This document shows positions 15,435-22,306 of a stretch of DNA of 28,692 nt, piece after piece. Below the pieces are notes generated by a model, which had not been told where the DNA came from, ran no database searches, and worked only from the letters and a program-made list of their open reading frames with translations. Within the stretch, counting starts at the first letter, position 1. Each line of letters starts with the position of its first letter. The DNA is from JBDTME01 sp964583795. Lineage in GTDB: Bacteria > Patescibacteriota > Microgenomatia > UBA1400 > PJMF01. Where the stretch lies: assembly GCA_964583795.1 (NCBI GenBank), contig CAZOWX010000025.1, forward strand, positions 1 to 28,692. The letters are read 5' to 3'. Position numbers and translations under genes: made by a program.

Positions 15435-16625
15435 ATGAAAGACGAAGTTACTCCGGTTCATCTGCCGGCGCTGCATGCGCTTTTATTCTCTTGGTGGAGA
15501 GAAAAGGGGAGAGTGTTACCGTGGAGAGGAAAGACTAGGTCTCAGGTATCAGGTGTCCCTCCTTCGTCCCGCAGTGCGGGAAAATTACAACTTGATTGTC
15601 AGTCAGGTTTTCATTCAAGTGACTTCGGCGGGCAAGGTAGGTGTCAGGAGACTGTAATAGAAGGTGGTGTTCGGGAACATGTGTTTGCTTCATATTTTGC
15701 CAATGAGTTGCATCGTGATCCGTATCGAGTGGTGGTATCAGAGGTGATGTTGCAGCAGACTCAAGTGGATCGAGTGTTGACAAAGTATGAGCATTGGACA
15801 GCGCGTTGGCCGAAGATTGAGGATCTAGCTAAAGCGACACTAGCTCAAGTGATTCAAGAGTGGCAGGGGTTAGGCTACAACCGGCGAGCGCGATTTTTGT
15901 GGTTACTTTCCAAGGAGATTGTTGAGAAGCGAGATGGTAAGTGGCCTGAGACTGAAAAAGAGTTGCTAACTTTACCTGGAATTGGTCAATACACAGCGAG
16001 GGCGATTTTGTCGTTTGCGTTTGGAGAGCAGGTGGGAGTGGTGGATACGAACGTGAAGCGGGTTCTGAATAGAATTTTCAATGATCAATTTTCGAATTTT
16101 CAAACTTCTTTAACCAGAGTTGACGCTGATTTACAGCAAGTTTCCCATTTTACAATTGCTGACTATCTCAAGATTGCTGATGAGGTGCTGCCTGAAGGGC
16201 AAGCGGATCCGTGGAATCAGGCGATAATGGATTTTGGGGCGATGGTGTGTACAGCCAAAACTCCTGAATGTGAAAGTTGTCCAGTAGCCACACTTTGTGT
16301 TGCCAATAAAAACGCAAAGGAACACGGTTTTATGAGTTTTCGTGAACGATTTGTAAACGTACTCAATAAAGAAAGCAGAGGAAAAATCACCAAACAAAGC
16401 CCAAAAGACTTGGGGTTAAAATTTGAACAAACCGATCGGTTTTTGCGCGGAAGGGTGGTGGATTTATTAAGAGGAAAAAAGTTAATCAGAGAAGAATTAA
16501 TTGATATTTTGAACACAAAATTTACTCAATTTAATTCCCCCAGAATTTGTACAGTAATCAACCAATTAATCAAAGAGCAGATGATTAGTGAGAGTGATGG
16601 AAAATTGCAATTGGGGGATGAATAG
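15435..16625 (+). CDS. mutY: A/G-specific adenine DNA glycosylase with in-frame repeat insertion
   Basis: A 396-residue MutY, which removes adenine mispaired with 8-oxoguanine. LLFSWWREKGRVLPWR opens the fold. The catalytic Glu lies in VVVSEVMLQQTQV (E103), the helix-hairpin-helix is LPGIGQYTARAIL, the catalytic Asp lies in VVDTNVKRVL, and a [4Fe-4S] cluster site reads C-x6-C-x2-C-x5-C. The C-terminal ~100 residues form a helical extension rather than a recognisable NUDIX-like domain. In ordinary MutY the LPWR motif is separated from DPY-VWVSE by only a few residues. Here ~55-60 extra residues intervene, and codons 41-67 are a dispersed repeat (15556-15634) read in frame. The domain itself is intact, so the protein may still work with the insert as a loop. 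ATG at 15435 chosen over TTG at 15411. Confidence 0.92.
   Translation: MKDEVTPVHLPALHALLFSWWREKGRVLPWRGKTRSQVSGVPPSSRSAGKLQLDCQSGFHSSDFGGQGRCQETVIEGGVREHVFASYFANELHRDPYRVVVSEVMLQQTQVDRVLTKYEHWTARWPKIEDLAKATLAQVIQEWQGLGYNRRARFLWLLSKEIVEKRDGKWPETEKELLTLPGIGQYTARAILSFAFGEQVGVVDTNVKRVLNRIFNDQFSNFQTSLTRVDADLQQVSHFTIADYLKIADEVLPEGQADPWNQAIMDFGAMVCTAKTPECESCPVATLCVANKNAKEHGFMSFRERFVNVLNKESRGKITKQSPKDLGLKFEQTDRFLRGRVVDLLRGKKLIREELIDILNTKFTQFNSPRICTVINQLIKEQMISESDGKLQLGDE
15556..15634 (+). repeat. ~80-bp palindrome-bearing repeat inside mutY, copy 1
   Basis: CCCTCCTTCGTCCCGCAGTG, then CGGGAAAATTACAACTTGA, then TCAGTCAGGTTTTCATTCAA, then CTTCGGCGGGCA. It matches the reverse complements of 17768-17847 and 22307-22376, which are intergenic. 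It encodes PPSSRSAGKLQLD and following residues in frame within MutY. Confidence 0.9.
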
Positions 16626-16626
16626 T

Positions 16627-16712
16627 TGTTGTGTGGTTGAGTTGTTATGTTGTTATCCTTGCAATTAATTTGGAATTTTTGCAACAACCCAACAACCAAA
16701 CAACATAACAAC
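16627..16712. repeat. Inverted repeat of GTTGTTATGTTGTT words
   Basis: GAGTTGTTATGTTGTT (about 16640-16655) faces AACAACATAACAACTT (about 16699-16714), with further CCCAACAACC/GGTTG pairs. It lies between mutY and sodA, could form a hairpin at the end of mutY transcripts, and shares words with spacers at 2820 and 4709. Confidence 0.6.
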
Positions 16713-16779
16713 TTGAAACCTCTTTGCTATCCTGGCTCGTTTATGCTACAACCAAGATGGTAGCAACCCACACTAAATA

Positions 16780-16785
16780 AAGGAG
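16780..16785 (+). promoter_or_regulatory. Strong ribosome binding site of sodA
   Basis: AAGGAG, 5 nt before the ATG. It stands out because most neighbouring genes have no ribosome site. Confidence 0.8.
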
Positions 16786-16790
16786 ACTTT

Positions 16791-17411
16791 ATGCACACTC
16801 TTCCCAAACTCTCATATGAGTACAGCGCTCTCGAGCCACACATCGATGCGCAAACCATGGAGATACACTACACCAAGCATCACCAGACCTATGTGGACAA
16901 ACTCAATGCTGCTCTTGAGGGTCATCCCGATTTACAGACCAAGTCAGTCAACGAGCTGTTAATGATGATTGATCAAGTTCCAGAAGAAATTCGTGCTGCA
17001 GTTCGCAATCATGGTGGAGGACACGCCAATCATTCATTGTTTTGGCAAATTATTGGTCCCGTGTCGATTGGTCGACCAACCGGTAGTATTGCGCAGAAAT
17101 TGACTGATTCGTATGGGAGTTTTGAAAAATTTCAAGACAAATTTACGGCTGAGGCTGGAGCACGGTTTGGTTCTGGATGGGCGTGGCTAGTGGTTAAAAA
17201 AGACAAAACGCTTGATGTGTTTTCAACAGCCAATCAAGATTCACCCCTAATGCACGGAGACACTCCGATTTTAGGGCTGGACGTGTGGGAGCATGCATAC
17301 TATCTAAAATATCAGAATCGTCGTCCTGAATATATTAGTGCCTTTTGGAAAATTGTCGACTGGAACGAAGTGCAAAAGCGCTACGATGCGACAGTAGGGA
17401 GTAGGGAGTAG
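16791..17411 (+). CDS. sodA: Superoxide dismutase, Mn type
   Basis: A 206-residue Fe/Mn superoxide dismutase that converts superoxide to oxygen and peroxide. Ligands are visible: H26 (MEIHYTKHHQTYV), H81 (GGGHANHSLFW), and D164 and H168 (LDVWEHAYYLKYQNRRP). The GGG before HANH and the NQDSPL segment favour manganese, by comparison with known enzymes; metal use cannot be proven from sequence. Length is normal and no signal peptide is present, so it is cytoplasmic. The last few residues (VGSRE) and the stop lie in a short tandem GTAGGGA repeat, suggesting that the natural C-terminus has been altered by repeat DNA. With mutY just upstream on the same strand, the pair may reflect defence against oxidative damage, although the 165-bp gap and hairpin suggest separate transcription. 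Confidence 0.95.
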   Translation: MHTLPKLSYEYSALEPHIDAQTMEIHYTKHHQTYVDKLNAALEGHPDLQTKSVNELLMMIDQVPEEIRAAVRNHGGGHANHSLFWQIIGPVSIGRPTGSIAQKLTDSYGSFEKFQDKFTAEAGARFGSGWAWLVVKKDKTLDVFSTANQDSPLMHGDTPILGLDVWEHAYYLKYQNRRPEYISAFWKIVDWNEVQKRYDATVGSRE

Positions 17412-17590
17412 CGACTAGCGAGTAGGAAACGCTCGTCATCCTGAACAGTCTAGCGAGGAACGAGCCAGACGGACTGCGGATCTGGAATAGGGATACTATT
17501 TTGAAAGCAAAATTATATTTGTTTCACGTTTATGTGCAGGATTCCAATGGAAGTTTGAATATTTTTATCTAGAAAAGAATTGTAAACACT

Positions 17591-17622
17591 GACTTTAGAT
17601 CCCGAATCAAATTCGGGATGAC
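17591..17622 (-). repeat. GTCATCCCG-family palindrome, reverse copy
   Basis: GACTTTAGATCCCGAATCAA followed by ATTCGGGATGAC. It is the reverse complement of the copies at 4117, 7203 and 18770, with one change. Confidence 0.85.
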
Positions 17623-17767
17623 GACTTTTTATATTTTGACTTACTTTCTATAATGTATTCTTTATTTTAAGTTGATAAGCTGGTGTTTTTCAACAATGGG
17701 TTTAAAATAAGTGCCATCTACTGACAAGTAACACACACTAATAAAGAACAGCTCGTGTCACTTGCAG

Positions 17768-17847
17768 TGCCCGCCGAAGCAACTTGAATGGAAACCTGAC
17801 TAAATAGTCAAGTTGTAATTTTCCCGCACTGCGGGACGAAGGAGGGA
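17768..17847 (-). repeat. ~80-bp palindrome-bearing repeat, copy 2
   Basis: On the minus strand it matches the insert in mutY almost base for base, including TCCCGCAGTGCGGGAAAATT and TGACTATTTAGTCAGG. It lies between sodA and the CofE-like gene, ending about 28 bp before the ATG of the latter. Confidence 0.88.
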
Positions 17848-17875
17848 AGCTCGAGGCTTGCAGCTTGGAGCTATT

Positions 17876-18628
17876 ATGAAAGTAACTGCATATAAAACCC
17901 CCGTTGTCGATGTTGGTGATGATCTGTTTCGTGTTTTGAAAGAAAATTTGCCCCAAATTCACGAAAATGATGTGGTGGTGATTACTTCAAAGATTGTGGC
18001 ATTATGTGAAAAGGCAGTCGTCCCAAAAGGCAATACAAAAGATCGCCAGGAAAAGCAAGAAATTGTGAAAAAGCAAGCCGAGTATTTCACATCTCCACAT
18101 TCGTCCAAGTATCACTTGATGTTGACGATCAAGCAACAGTTGTTGGCAGTGAATGCCGGCGTTGATGAGTCCAATGTAAAAGATCATTACGTGTTATGGC
18201 CGCAACACCCCCAAGAGTCGGTAAACACCATTTGGAATTGGTTGCGTGAGAACTATACAGTGAAGCATGTGGGGGTGATTGTAAGTGACAGTCGAACGAT
18301 GCCGTTACGTTGGGGTGTAATTGGAACGTATTTGGCCCATTGTGGATTTTTGGCACTCAATGATCAGCGTGGAAAACCAGATTTATTTGGTCGTCCGATG
18401 CAGATGACTCAAATTAATGTTGCAGAGGCTTTGGCTGTTGCTGCGGTATACGAAATGGGAGAGACCGACGAATCAACGCCACTGGCAGTGGTCAGTGATG
18501 CGAGTTTTGTCCAGTTCCAGGACAGACTGCCATCGGAAAGTGAGTTGGCTTCGCTTACAATTGAGTTGGAAGATGATGTCTACGCGCCGATTCTGACCAA
18601 GGCAGAGTGGGAGAAGGGGGAGGGGTAA
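17876..18628 (+). CDS. Coenzyme F420-0:L-glutamate ligase-like protein (CofE family)
   Basis: A 250-residue protein of the CofE/FbiB-type ligase fold, which in characterised members adds glutamate to F420-0 using GTP. Features are NDVVVITSKIVALCEKAVVP (residues 31-50), AVNAGVDESN (91-100), and VSDSRTMPLRWG in place of the usual SDTxGRPxR motif, followed by LFGRPMQ and NVAEALAVAA. Homologues occur in organisms not known to make F420, and no other F420 gene is visible here. The real substrate may be another glutamyl or peptide acceptor, and calling it cofE would over-claim. ATG at 17876 with TTGGAG upstream is preferred over TTG at 17858. The C-terminus (EKGEG) is short and Gly-rich. Confidence 0.8.
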   Translation: MKVTAYKTPVVDVGDDLFRVLKENLPQIHENDVVVITSKIVALCEKAVVPKGNTKDRQEKQEIVKKQAEYFTSPHSSKYHLMLTIKQQLLAVNAGVDESNVKDHYVLWPQHPQESVNTIWNWLRENYTVKHVGVIVSDSRTMPLRWGVIGTYLAHCGFLALNDQRGKPDLFGRPMQMTQINVAEALAVAAVYEMGETDESTPLAVVSDASFVQFQDRLPSESELASLTIELEDDVYAPILTKAEWEKGEG

Positions 18629-18697
18629 TAGTGAACAGTGGAACAGTTAATAGTTGGAATATGCCAATCCAAGGTTGGTCCGCCTTGGGCGGAGAAT

Positions 18698-18805
18698 GTG
18701 GATGGTAGATTATGGATGATAGATAATGGATTATGGATGGTATTTTGAAAGCAAGAAATATAAAAAGTCGTCATCCCGAATTTGATTCGGGATCTAAAGT
18801 CAGAG
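18698..18805 (+). repeat. 108-bp dispersed repeat, copy 2
   Basis: Direct copy of 7131-7238, 11.5 kb away, with about 7-8 substitutions and no gaps seen. It ends in GTCATCCCGAATTTGATTCG and GGATCTAAAGTCAGAG. Confidence 0.85.
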
Positions 18806-18929
18806 TCATTGATCGAAAGTATCCCACGCTCGTCATCCCGTTGCAGAACGGGATCCCTTTCCCCAGAAACATAAGAGGAGGGAAGTCATTTTGCATGTTT
18901 TTATGTCCCAATCAACCCCAAAAATCTGC

Positions 18930-18935
18930 TACAAT
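18930..18935 (+). promoter_or_regulatory. -10 box of tRNA-Thr(UGU)
   Basis: TACAAT with predicted start near 18942, about 54 nt before the tRNA. Confidence 0.5.
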
Positions 18936-18995
18936 AGCATTTCTGGGAGACAGGAAATTCCTGAAACCTGACACCTGAAACCTGATCCCTCAATT

Positions 18996-19069
18996 GCCTT
19001 CTTAGCTCAGTTGGCTAGAGCACCTGTTTTGTAAACAGGGGGTCCGGGGTTCGAATCCCCGAGAAGGCT
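18996..19069 (+). tRNA. tRNA-Thr (anticodon TGT)
   Basis: Acceptor GCCTTCT pairs with AGAAGGC. The anticodon stem is CCTGT/ACAGG with loop TTTGTAA, giving TGT. The T arm is CGGGGTTCGAATCCCCG and the discriminator is T; CCA is not encoded. This is the second threonine tRNA in the window, complementing GGT. Confidence 0.95.
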
Positions 19070-19077
19070 CAGAGTCT

Positions 19078-19182
19078 GGTCCGGGGTTTCCTCCTTCACT
19101 CTTGATGTTGCGTCTTGATCATTTGTCATGACTACACTCAAGAGTTACGGCGGACACAGCGAATCCCCGAGAAGGCTCAGAG
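19078..19182 (+). pseudogene. Split copy of the tRNA-Thr 3' end
   Basis: GGTCCGGGGTT (19078-19088) repeats the T-arm start of the tRNA just upstream. CGAATCCCCGAGAAGGCTCA (19160-19179, then GAG) repeats the rest of the T arm, acceptor strand and trailer. About 70 bp interrupt the T loop between them; the insert contains CTCTTGA...TCAAGAG inverted words and CGGCGGACACAG. Confidence 0.85.
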
Positions 19183-19226
19183 AAGTATCAAGTAGCTAGT
19201 AGTAAGTATCAAGGGGAAACCCGAGC

Positions 19227-19255
19227 TTGTTTTTTAGCTATTCTCGAGGTAAAAT
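19227..19255 (+). promoter_or_regulatory. Promoter upstream of rpmG
   Basis: -35 TTGTTT (19227-19232), exactly 17 bp spacer, -10 TAAAAT (19250-19255). It is the best -35/-10 pair in the window, with predicted start near 19262, giving a ~178-nt leader before rpmG. Confidence 0.65.
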
Positions 19256-19261
19256 ACGACT

Positions 19262-19439
19262 CTGTCAGAGAAATAAAAAGGGAACGAATATTAATCGAAA
19301 GCGGTAAAGCTAATAAAGTCTGAGTTACATTTGCTTAGATTCGTTATGCGAGAAATAGCGAATCTATCAAGAAATACGTGTGAATTTGTAGGATTTGCAT
19401 ATCAGGTAACGCATTCGCTTTCATTCGTTTAAAAAAAAT
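19262..19439 (+). promoter_or_regulatory. Long 5' leader of rpmG with stem-loop
   Basis: Contains AGATTCGTTA (19337-19346) pairing with TAGCGAATCT (19356-19365), and a later ACGCATTCGCTTTCATTCGT stretch that could compete for pairing. No ribosome site precedes the ATG, only an A-run. It may mediate autogenous control of the ribosomal protein; this is inference. Confidence 0.4.
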
Positions 19440-19646
19440 ATGGCAAAAAAGAAAAAAGGTCCCCGTCAAGCGTTTGGTCTCAAGTGTAGCGTCTGTGGCG
19501 CTTTTGGCTACGTGACACAGTACAACAAAAACAACGAAACCCTCAAAAAGCAAATGAGTGGCAAAACTGGCAAGTTCAAGCTCATGAAGTACTGCAAAGT
19601 GTGTAAAGACCACACCGAGCATACCGAGATGAAGAAGTTAAAATAA
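19440..19646 (+). CDS. rpmG: 50S ribosomal protein L33
   Basis: A 68-residue bL33 of the large ribosomal subunit. The two zinc-ribbon pairs C16-x2-C19 (KCSVCG) and C52-x2-C55 (YCKVCK) mark the zinc-binding form. MAKKKKGPRQAFGLKCSVCG and MKYCKVCKDHTEHTEMKKLK match the family layout. It is somewhat longer than usual (about 50-55), with extra Lys/Gly residues between the ribbons (KKQMSGKTGKFK). It is preceded by a good promoter and a long leader and stands alone rather than in a ribosomal operon. A 92-codon frame on the opposite strand is its shadow. Confidence 0.93.
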   Translation: MAKKKKGPRQAFGLKCSVCGAFGYVTQYNKNNETLKKQMSGKTGKFKLMKYCKVCKDHTEHTEMKKLK

Positions 19647-19793
19647 TCTGCGGTTGTCAGTTTTTTCTTTTCTGGAAAAATAAGGGCTAAGATCTTCTTT
19701 AGATAAAATTCTCATTGCTTTTACAAAAGACATTTGAAAAGCACACCATTATTTTTCTGAAAACCTGAGTCAAAAGCGATAACTCCTAAAAGT

Positions 19794-19863
19794 TGTCATC
19801 CTCGACGCGACAGAGAAATCCTGGCCAACGACCAAGAGAGCTCAGTCGAGCATCGGGGATCCA
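19794..19863 (+). repeat. Left inverted-repeat arm of the second GIY-YIG unit
   Basis: GTCATCCTCGAC (from about 19795), CTGGCCAACGACC, then CGAGCATCGGGGATCCAT. These words recur in reverse complement at 20221-20294: GTCGAGGATGAC, CCCGATGCTCG and ATGGATCC. Confidence 0.85.
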
Positions 19864-19928
19864 TTTTTCACATCTGCTCAACTGAATGTCGTTTTCTTGT
19901 CAGAATTGCTTTGTATGCTCGCTTTGTT

Positions 19929-20222
19929 ATGGCAAAAAAGGAAGGCTACGTCTATATCTTGGCAAGTAGACCATATGGCACCTTGTACACTGGAGTTAAT
20001 TCAGACTTATCTGGTCGAGTCTTTAAACATAAAATTCACTTATACAAAGGATTTACTGAAAAGTACAATGTTCGGAGGTTGGTCTGGTATGAGCAATGGC
20101 CTGATATTTCAGAAGCAATTTATCGAGAAAAACAATTGAAGAAATGGAAACGACAATGGAAAATTCAATTGATTGAACGAAAGAATCCAAACTGGATCGA
20201 TCTATATGAAGGGCTTTTTTGA
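19929..20222 (+). CDS. GIY-YIG nuclease between inverted repeats
   Basis: A 97-residue single-domain GIY-YIG endonuclease, start ATG 19929 (a TTG at 19911 is possible but less natural). GYVYILASRPYGTLYTGV carries both strands of the motif (VYI and YTG), LSGRVFKHK provides the catalytic Arg region, and IYREKQLKKWKRQWK the metal-binding Glu. WIDLYEGLF closes the family-typical C-terminus. This group is often labelled UvrC-like but lacks the other UvrC domains. It is bracketed by 70-bp inverted-repeat arms of the GTCATCC family, giving a ~500-bp unit that looks like a miniature mobile element. It is diverged from the tRNA-Tyr-associated GIY-YIG gene at 6659, so the two are separate arrivals. Nuclease family is secure; mobility is inferred. 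Confidence 0.87.
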   Translation: MAKKEGYVYILASRPYGTLYTGVNSDLSGRVFKHKIHLYKGFTEKYNVRRLVWYEQWPDISEAIYREKQLKKWKRQWKIQLIERKNPNWIDLYEGLF

Positions 20223-20294
20223 TGGATCCTTGCCTCTGCCGGCAGGCAGGCCCGATGCTCGGATCCGCCCTGGGCGGACCGGGTCGAGGATGAC
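20221..20294 (-). repeat. Right inverted-repeat arm of the second GIY-YIG unit
   Basis: Starts at the stop codon of the GIY-YIG gene. The words ATGGATCC, CCCGATGCTCG and GTCGAGGATGAC are perfect complements of words in the left arm. An internal GCCGGCAGGCAGG and TCCGCCCTGGGCGGACC palindrome is specific to this side. Confidence 0.85.
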
Positions 20295-20413
20295 TACCTT
20301 TTAGTTTATCCACTCACAGAACTGTCTTATTTCAAGACTTTCTCAAAAGTAGAGCCTCTATTGCCTAGGCCCAATTGACCAATCATCTAGTGCCTACTGT
20401 GTCCGCCGTAGCT

Positions 20414-21847
20414 TTAGCGAAGGTGGAGTGCCTGAATTACTTCCACAATCTTCTCAATCCCTCCCAAATACAACGGATCAATGTCTCGAGCTGCCTCCAT
20501 CGCACTTTTTAGCCAACCAATATCAGAAAGAGTTTTGAGTTGTTTTTCGATTTGTTTGGTCTCAGCCTTGCGAGCAATGCCTTTTTGCCAGAAAATATCT
20601 TCAATGCGCTCTTCCCAGACTCCCCATGGCTTGAGTGTCAGTAAAAAACACCCCGCCGCCGCAGCATCATAGGCCATGTCACCAGAGGGTTTTGTGATGA
20701 CCCCATCAGCCCAGGGAAAGCCGTACTTGATCAAGATCTCATTCGCATCAAAAATCTGAGGATGATACAAAATCGTTAATTGGTTGCCTGGTTGCTTGGT
20801 TAAATGGTTGTGCTCAGGTGTTGACAAAGACGATACACTTTTTAAATCGTCTTTGTCATCCCGTACTGCCAAGCGACCGTGAGGAGCATGGCGATACGGG
20901 ATCTCAGTATTGAAGTCAGAAATCGTTTTTATTAGCACATTATGTTGCTTTCCCAACTCTTTTCCCATCTCCATAAAATCCTTTTGCGTCCCAGCGTAGA
21001 GCATCAGTTCAAATTGAGGATTTGGAGTGTGAAGCGATGGAAGCAGCTGATCTAAAATGTCGCGAATTTCACCTTTATTGGTGCCAAGACCACCAGTGGT
21101 GATAAGTAGTCGTAATGGATGCGAATTATTTAGCGTTGTTTTTTGTTTTCGAAGATTGATAATTCGCTGGTCAATTGGTGGTCCAGTCACGATCACTCGA
21201 TCAGGATCGAGATGCATCCCATTCATGAAGGTTTTTTCCAGGGCCTCAAACTTGGTTTCTTCGTCAAACACACAGTAATGCAAATTGGGCAAGTTGGCAT
21301 GCTCAAGGTACTCATCGCGAACATGTGGATCGGTAACGACTTGGACTACTGTTTTCCCCATTGAAGCGAGAATATTTCCTGCTGCGATGTGGAAGCTCAA
21401 AATGGGTTGCTGGACTTCCTCAAATAAGTACAGCAGTGGAGGAGTAATACTGCCAAGAATGGGCATCTTTTTCCGGCCAAAGCGATCAATGATGTCTTTC
21501 ACCGTTTTTAACAGGGGAGAGCGAGCAATCAGTTGACCGACATCTTCGGTCATTTGTACCCCGCGCCAGTCTTTGGCACTGACAAAGTTGGTTGGATCAA
21601 CCAGCCAGGCTTTTTTTTGATCTGGAGTATCTTTCCAAATGGTTTGCAATGCCGCGTAAGCCATTGAAAAGTGCGCTCGCGAAAAGACAATATCGGTAGA
21701 AATGTTTTCATTTTTCTTGCCATGCCAGTCTTTGACGTCTTCTGCAAATGTTCCCGCGACGGTGACGATGGGGATACTCGTGTGTTTTAAAATCTCGCGA
21801 TCTTGAGCAAAAATTTTGGCTAGGGATGGGTCGTGGAGATGAGGCAT
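20414..21847 (-). CDS. GT-B glycosyltransferase (MurG/MGDG-synthase-like) with in-frame repeat insertion
   Basis: A 477-residue protein resembling GT-B glycosyltransferases that use UDP-sugars (MurG, MGDG synthase). An N-terminal acceptor half contains GNILASMGKTVVQVVTDPHV. The C-terminal donor half has LRLLITTGGLGTNKGE (about 245-260), ELMLYAGT, and the donor-binding FPWADGVITKPSGDMAYDAAAAG (about 377-399, written here as a pattern of KPSGD and AAAAG). The likely role is cell-envelope glycolipid synthesis. About residues 314-356 (PYRHAPHGRLAVRDDKDDLK and onward to KQPGN) do not fit the family; they are encoded by palindromic repeat DNA at about 20780-20908, read in frame. The fold motifs on both sides are intact. 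The promoter TATACT lies 6 nt before the ATG, so the transcript is probably leaderless. Confidence 0.82.
   Translation of the reverse strand: MPHLHDPSLAKIFAQDREILKHTSIPIVTVAGTFAEDVKDWHGKKNENISTDIVFSRAHFSMAYAALQTIWKDTPDQKKAWLVDPTNFVSAKDWRGVQMTEDVGQLIARSPLLKTVKDIIDRFGRKKMPILGSITPPLLYLFEEVQQPILSFHIAAGNILASMGKTVVQVVTDPHVRDEYLEHANLPNLHYCVFDEETKFEALEKTFMNGMHLDPDRVIVTGPPIDQRIINLRKQKTTLNNSHPLRLLITTGGLGTNKGEIRDILDQLLPSLHTPNPQFELMLYAGTQKDFMEMGKELGKQHNVLIKTISDFNTEIPYRHAPHGRLAVRDDKDDLKSVSSLSTPEHNHLTKQPGNQLTILYHPQIFDANEILIKYGFPWADGVITKPSGDMAYDAAAAGCFLLTLKPWGVWEERIEDIFWQKGIARKAETKQIEKQLKTLSDIGWLKSAMEAARDIDPLYLGGIEKIVEVIQALHLR
20780..20908. repeat. Palindromic repeat DNA inside the glycosyltransferase gene
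   Basis: Two hairpins: GACAAAGACGAT with ATCGTCTTTGTC (20823-20857), and GTCATCCCGTA with TACGGGATC (20855 to about 20902) followed by TGAAGTCAG, which match the intergenic GTCATCCCG...CGGGATC...AAGTCAG family. GGTTGCCTGGTTGCTTGG simple sequence adjoins. Confidence 0.8.
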
Positions 21848-21853
21848 GAGTGT

Positions 21854-21859
21854 AGTATA
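21854..21859 (-). promoter_or_regulatory. -10 box of the glycosyltransferase gene, leaderless spacing
   Basis: TATACT on the minus strand followed by exactly 6 nt and the ATG at 21847. Confidence 0.55.
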
Positions 21860-22063
21860 TGGTATTTGGTATGTGGTATGTAGGGGGAAGGGAGGAGTTA
21901 ATAGTGGACAGTGGAACAGTTAATAGTTTCGCTGTAAGCGGCTAGGTACAAGGTGGTGTCCGTCATCCGCTGCAGTTTAGTGAGCTTGCGAATCAGACAG
22001 ATTCAGGATCTAAAGTCAGAGTGCTTAGCCATAATAAATGAAGTTCGAATACAAAAAACGCTC

Positions 22064-22136
22064 GTCATCCTTGACTCGACGGGCGAATCCTGGCCAACGG
22101 CAAAGAGGCGGCGATCGAGATCGAGGACCTGACTCC
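22064..22136 (+). repeat. GTCATCCTTG-family repeat copy
   Basis: GTCATCCTTGACTCGACGGG, CTGGCCAACGGC and TCGAGGACCTGACTCC match 15232-15319 and, more weakly, 19794-19863. Confidence 0.75.
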
Positions 22137-22306
22137 AAAGAGATGTACAGTCAAACCCCTGTTTCGCCGATAGTTTGAGTTTGTTTCAGGATCTGGTAAC
22201 AAGTAACCTGTGTTAATTGTTGAGACGTGAATAATTTCTTGGGTTTTTTGGCGCTACAAACTGACTGATTACATTTGTAGAAAAGAAAGGATAGTGTTGC
22301 TTGCTG

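Larger units (their letters stand above)
17412..17875. other. Repeat-filled intergenic region
   Basis: No gene seen. Contents in order: a GTCATCCTGAACAG...CGGATCTGG repeat (about 17436-17488), an inverted copy of the GTCATCCCG palindrome family (17591-17622), and the ~80-bp repeat copy 2 (17768-17847) ending just before the ribosome site of the next gene. Confidence 0.6.
18629..18995. other. Repeat-filled intergenic region
   Basis: It holds AGTGGAACAGTTAATAGTTG words (shared with about 21904), the 108-bp dispersed repeat copy 2 (18698-18805), a degenerate GTCATCCCG...CGGGATCC palindrome (18833-18855), a -10 box TACAAT (18930-18935) for the tRNA, and CCTGACACCTGAAACCTGA simple sequence. Confidence 0.6.

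Noticed and set aside
17876..18628. Certain F420 biosynthesis gene cofE
   Set aside because: Key SDTxGRPxR motif is altered and no other F420 gene is visible, so only the family is claimed.
19344..19622. 92-codon frame opposite rpmG
   Set aside because: Shadow of the clear L33 gene; no family features.
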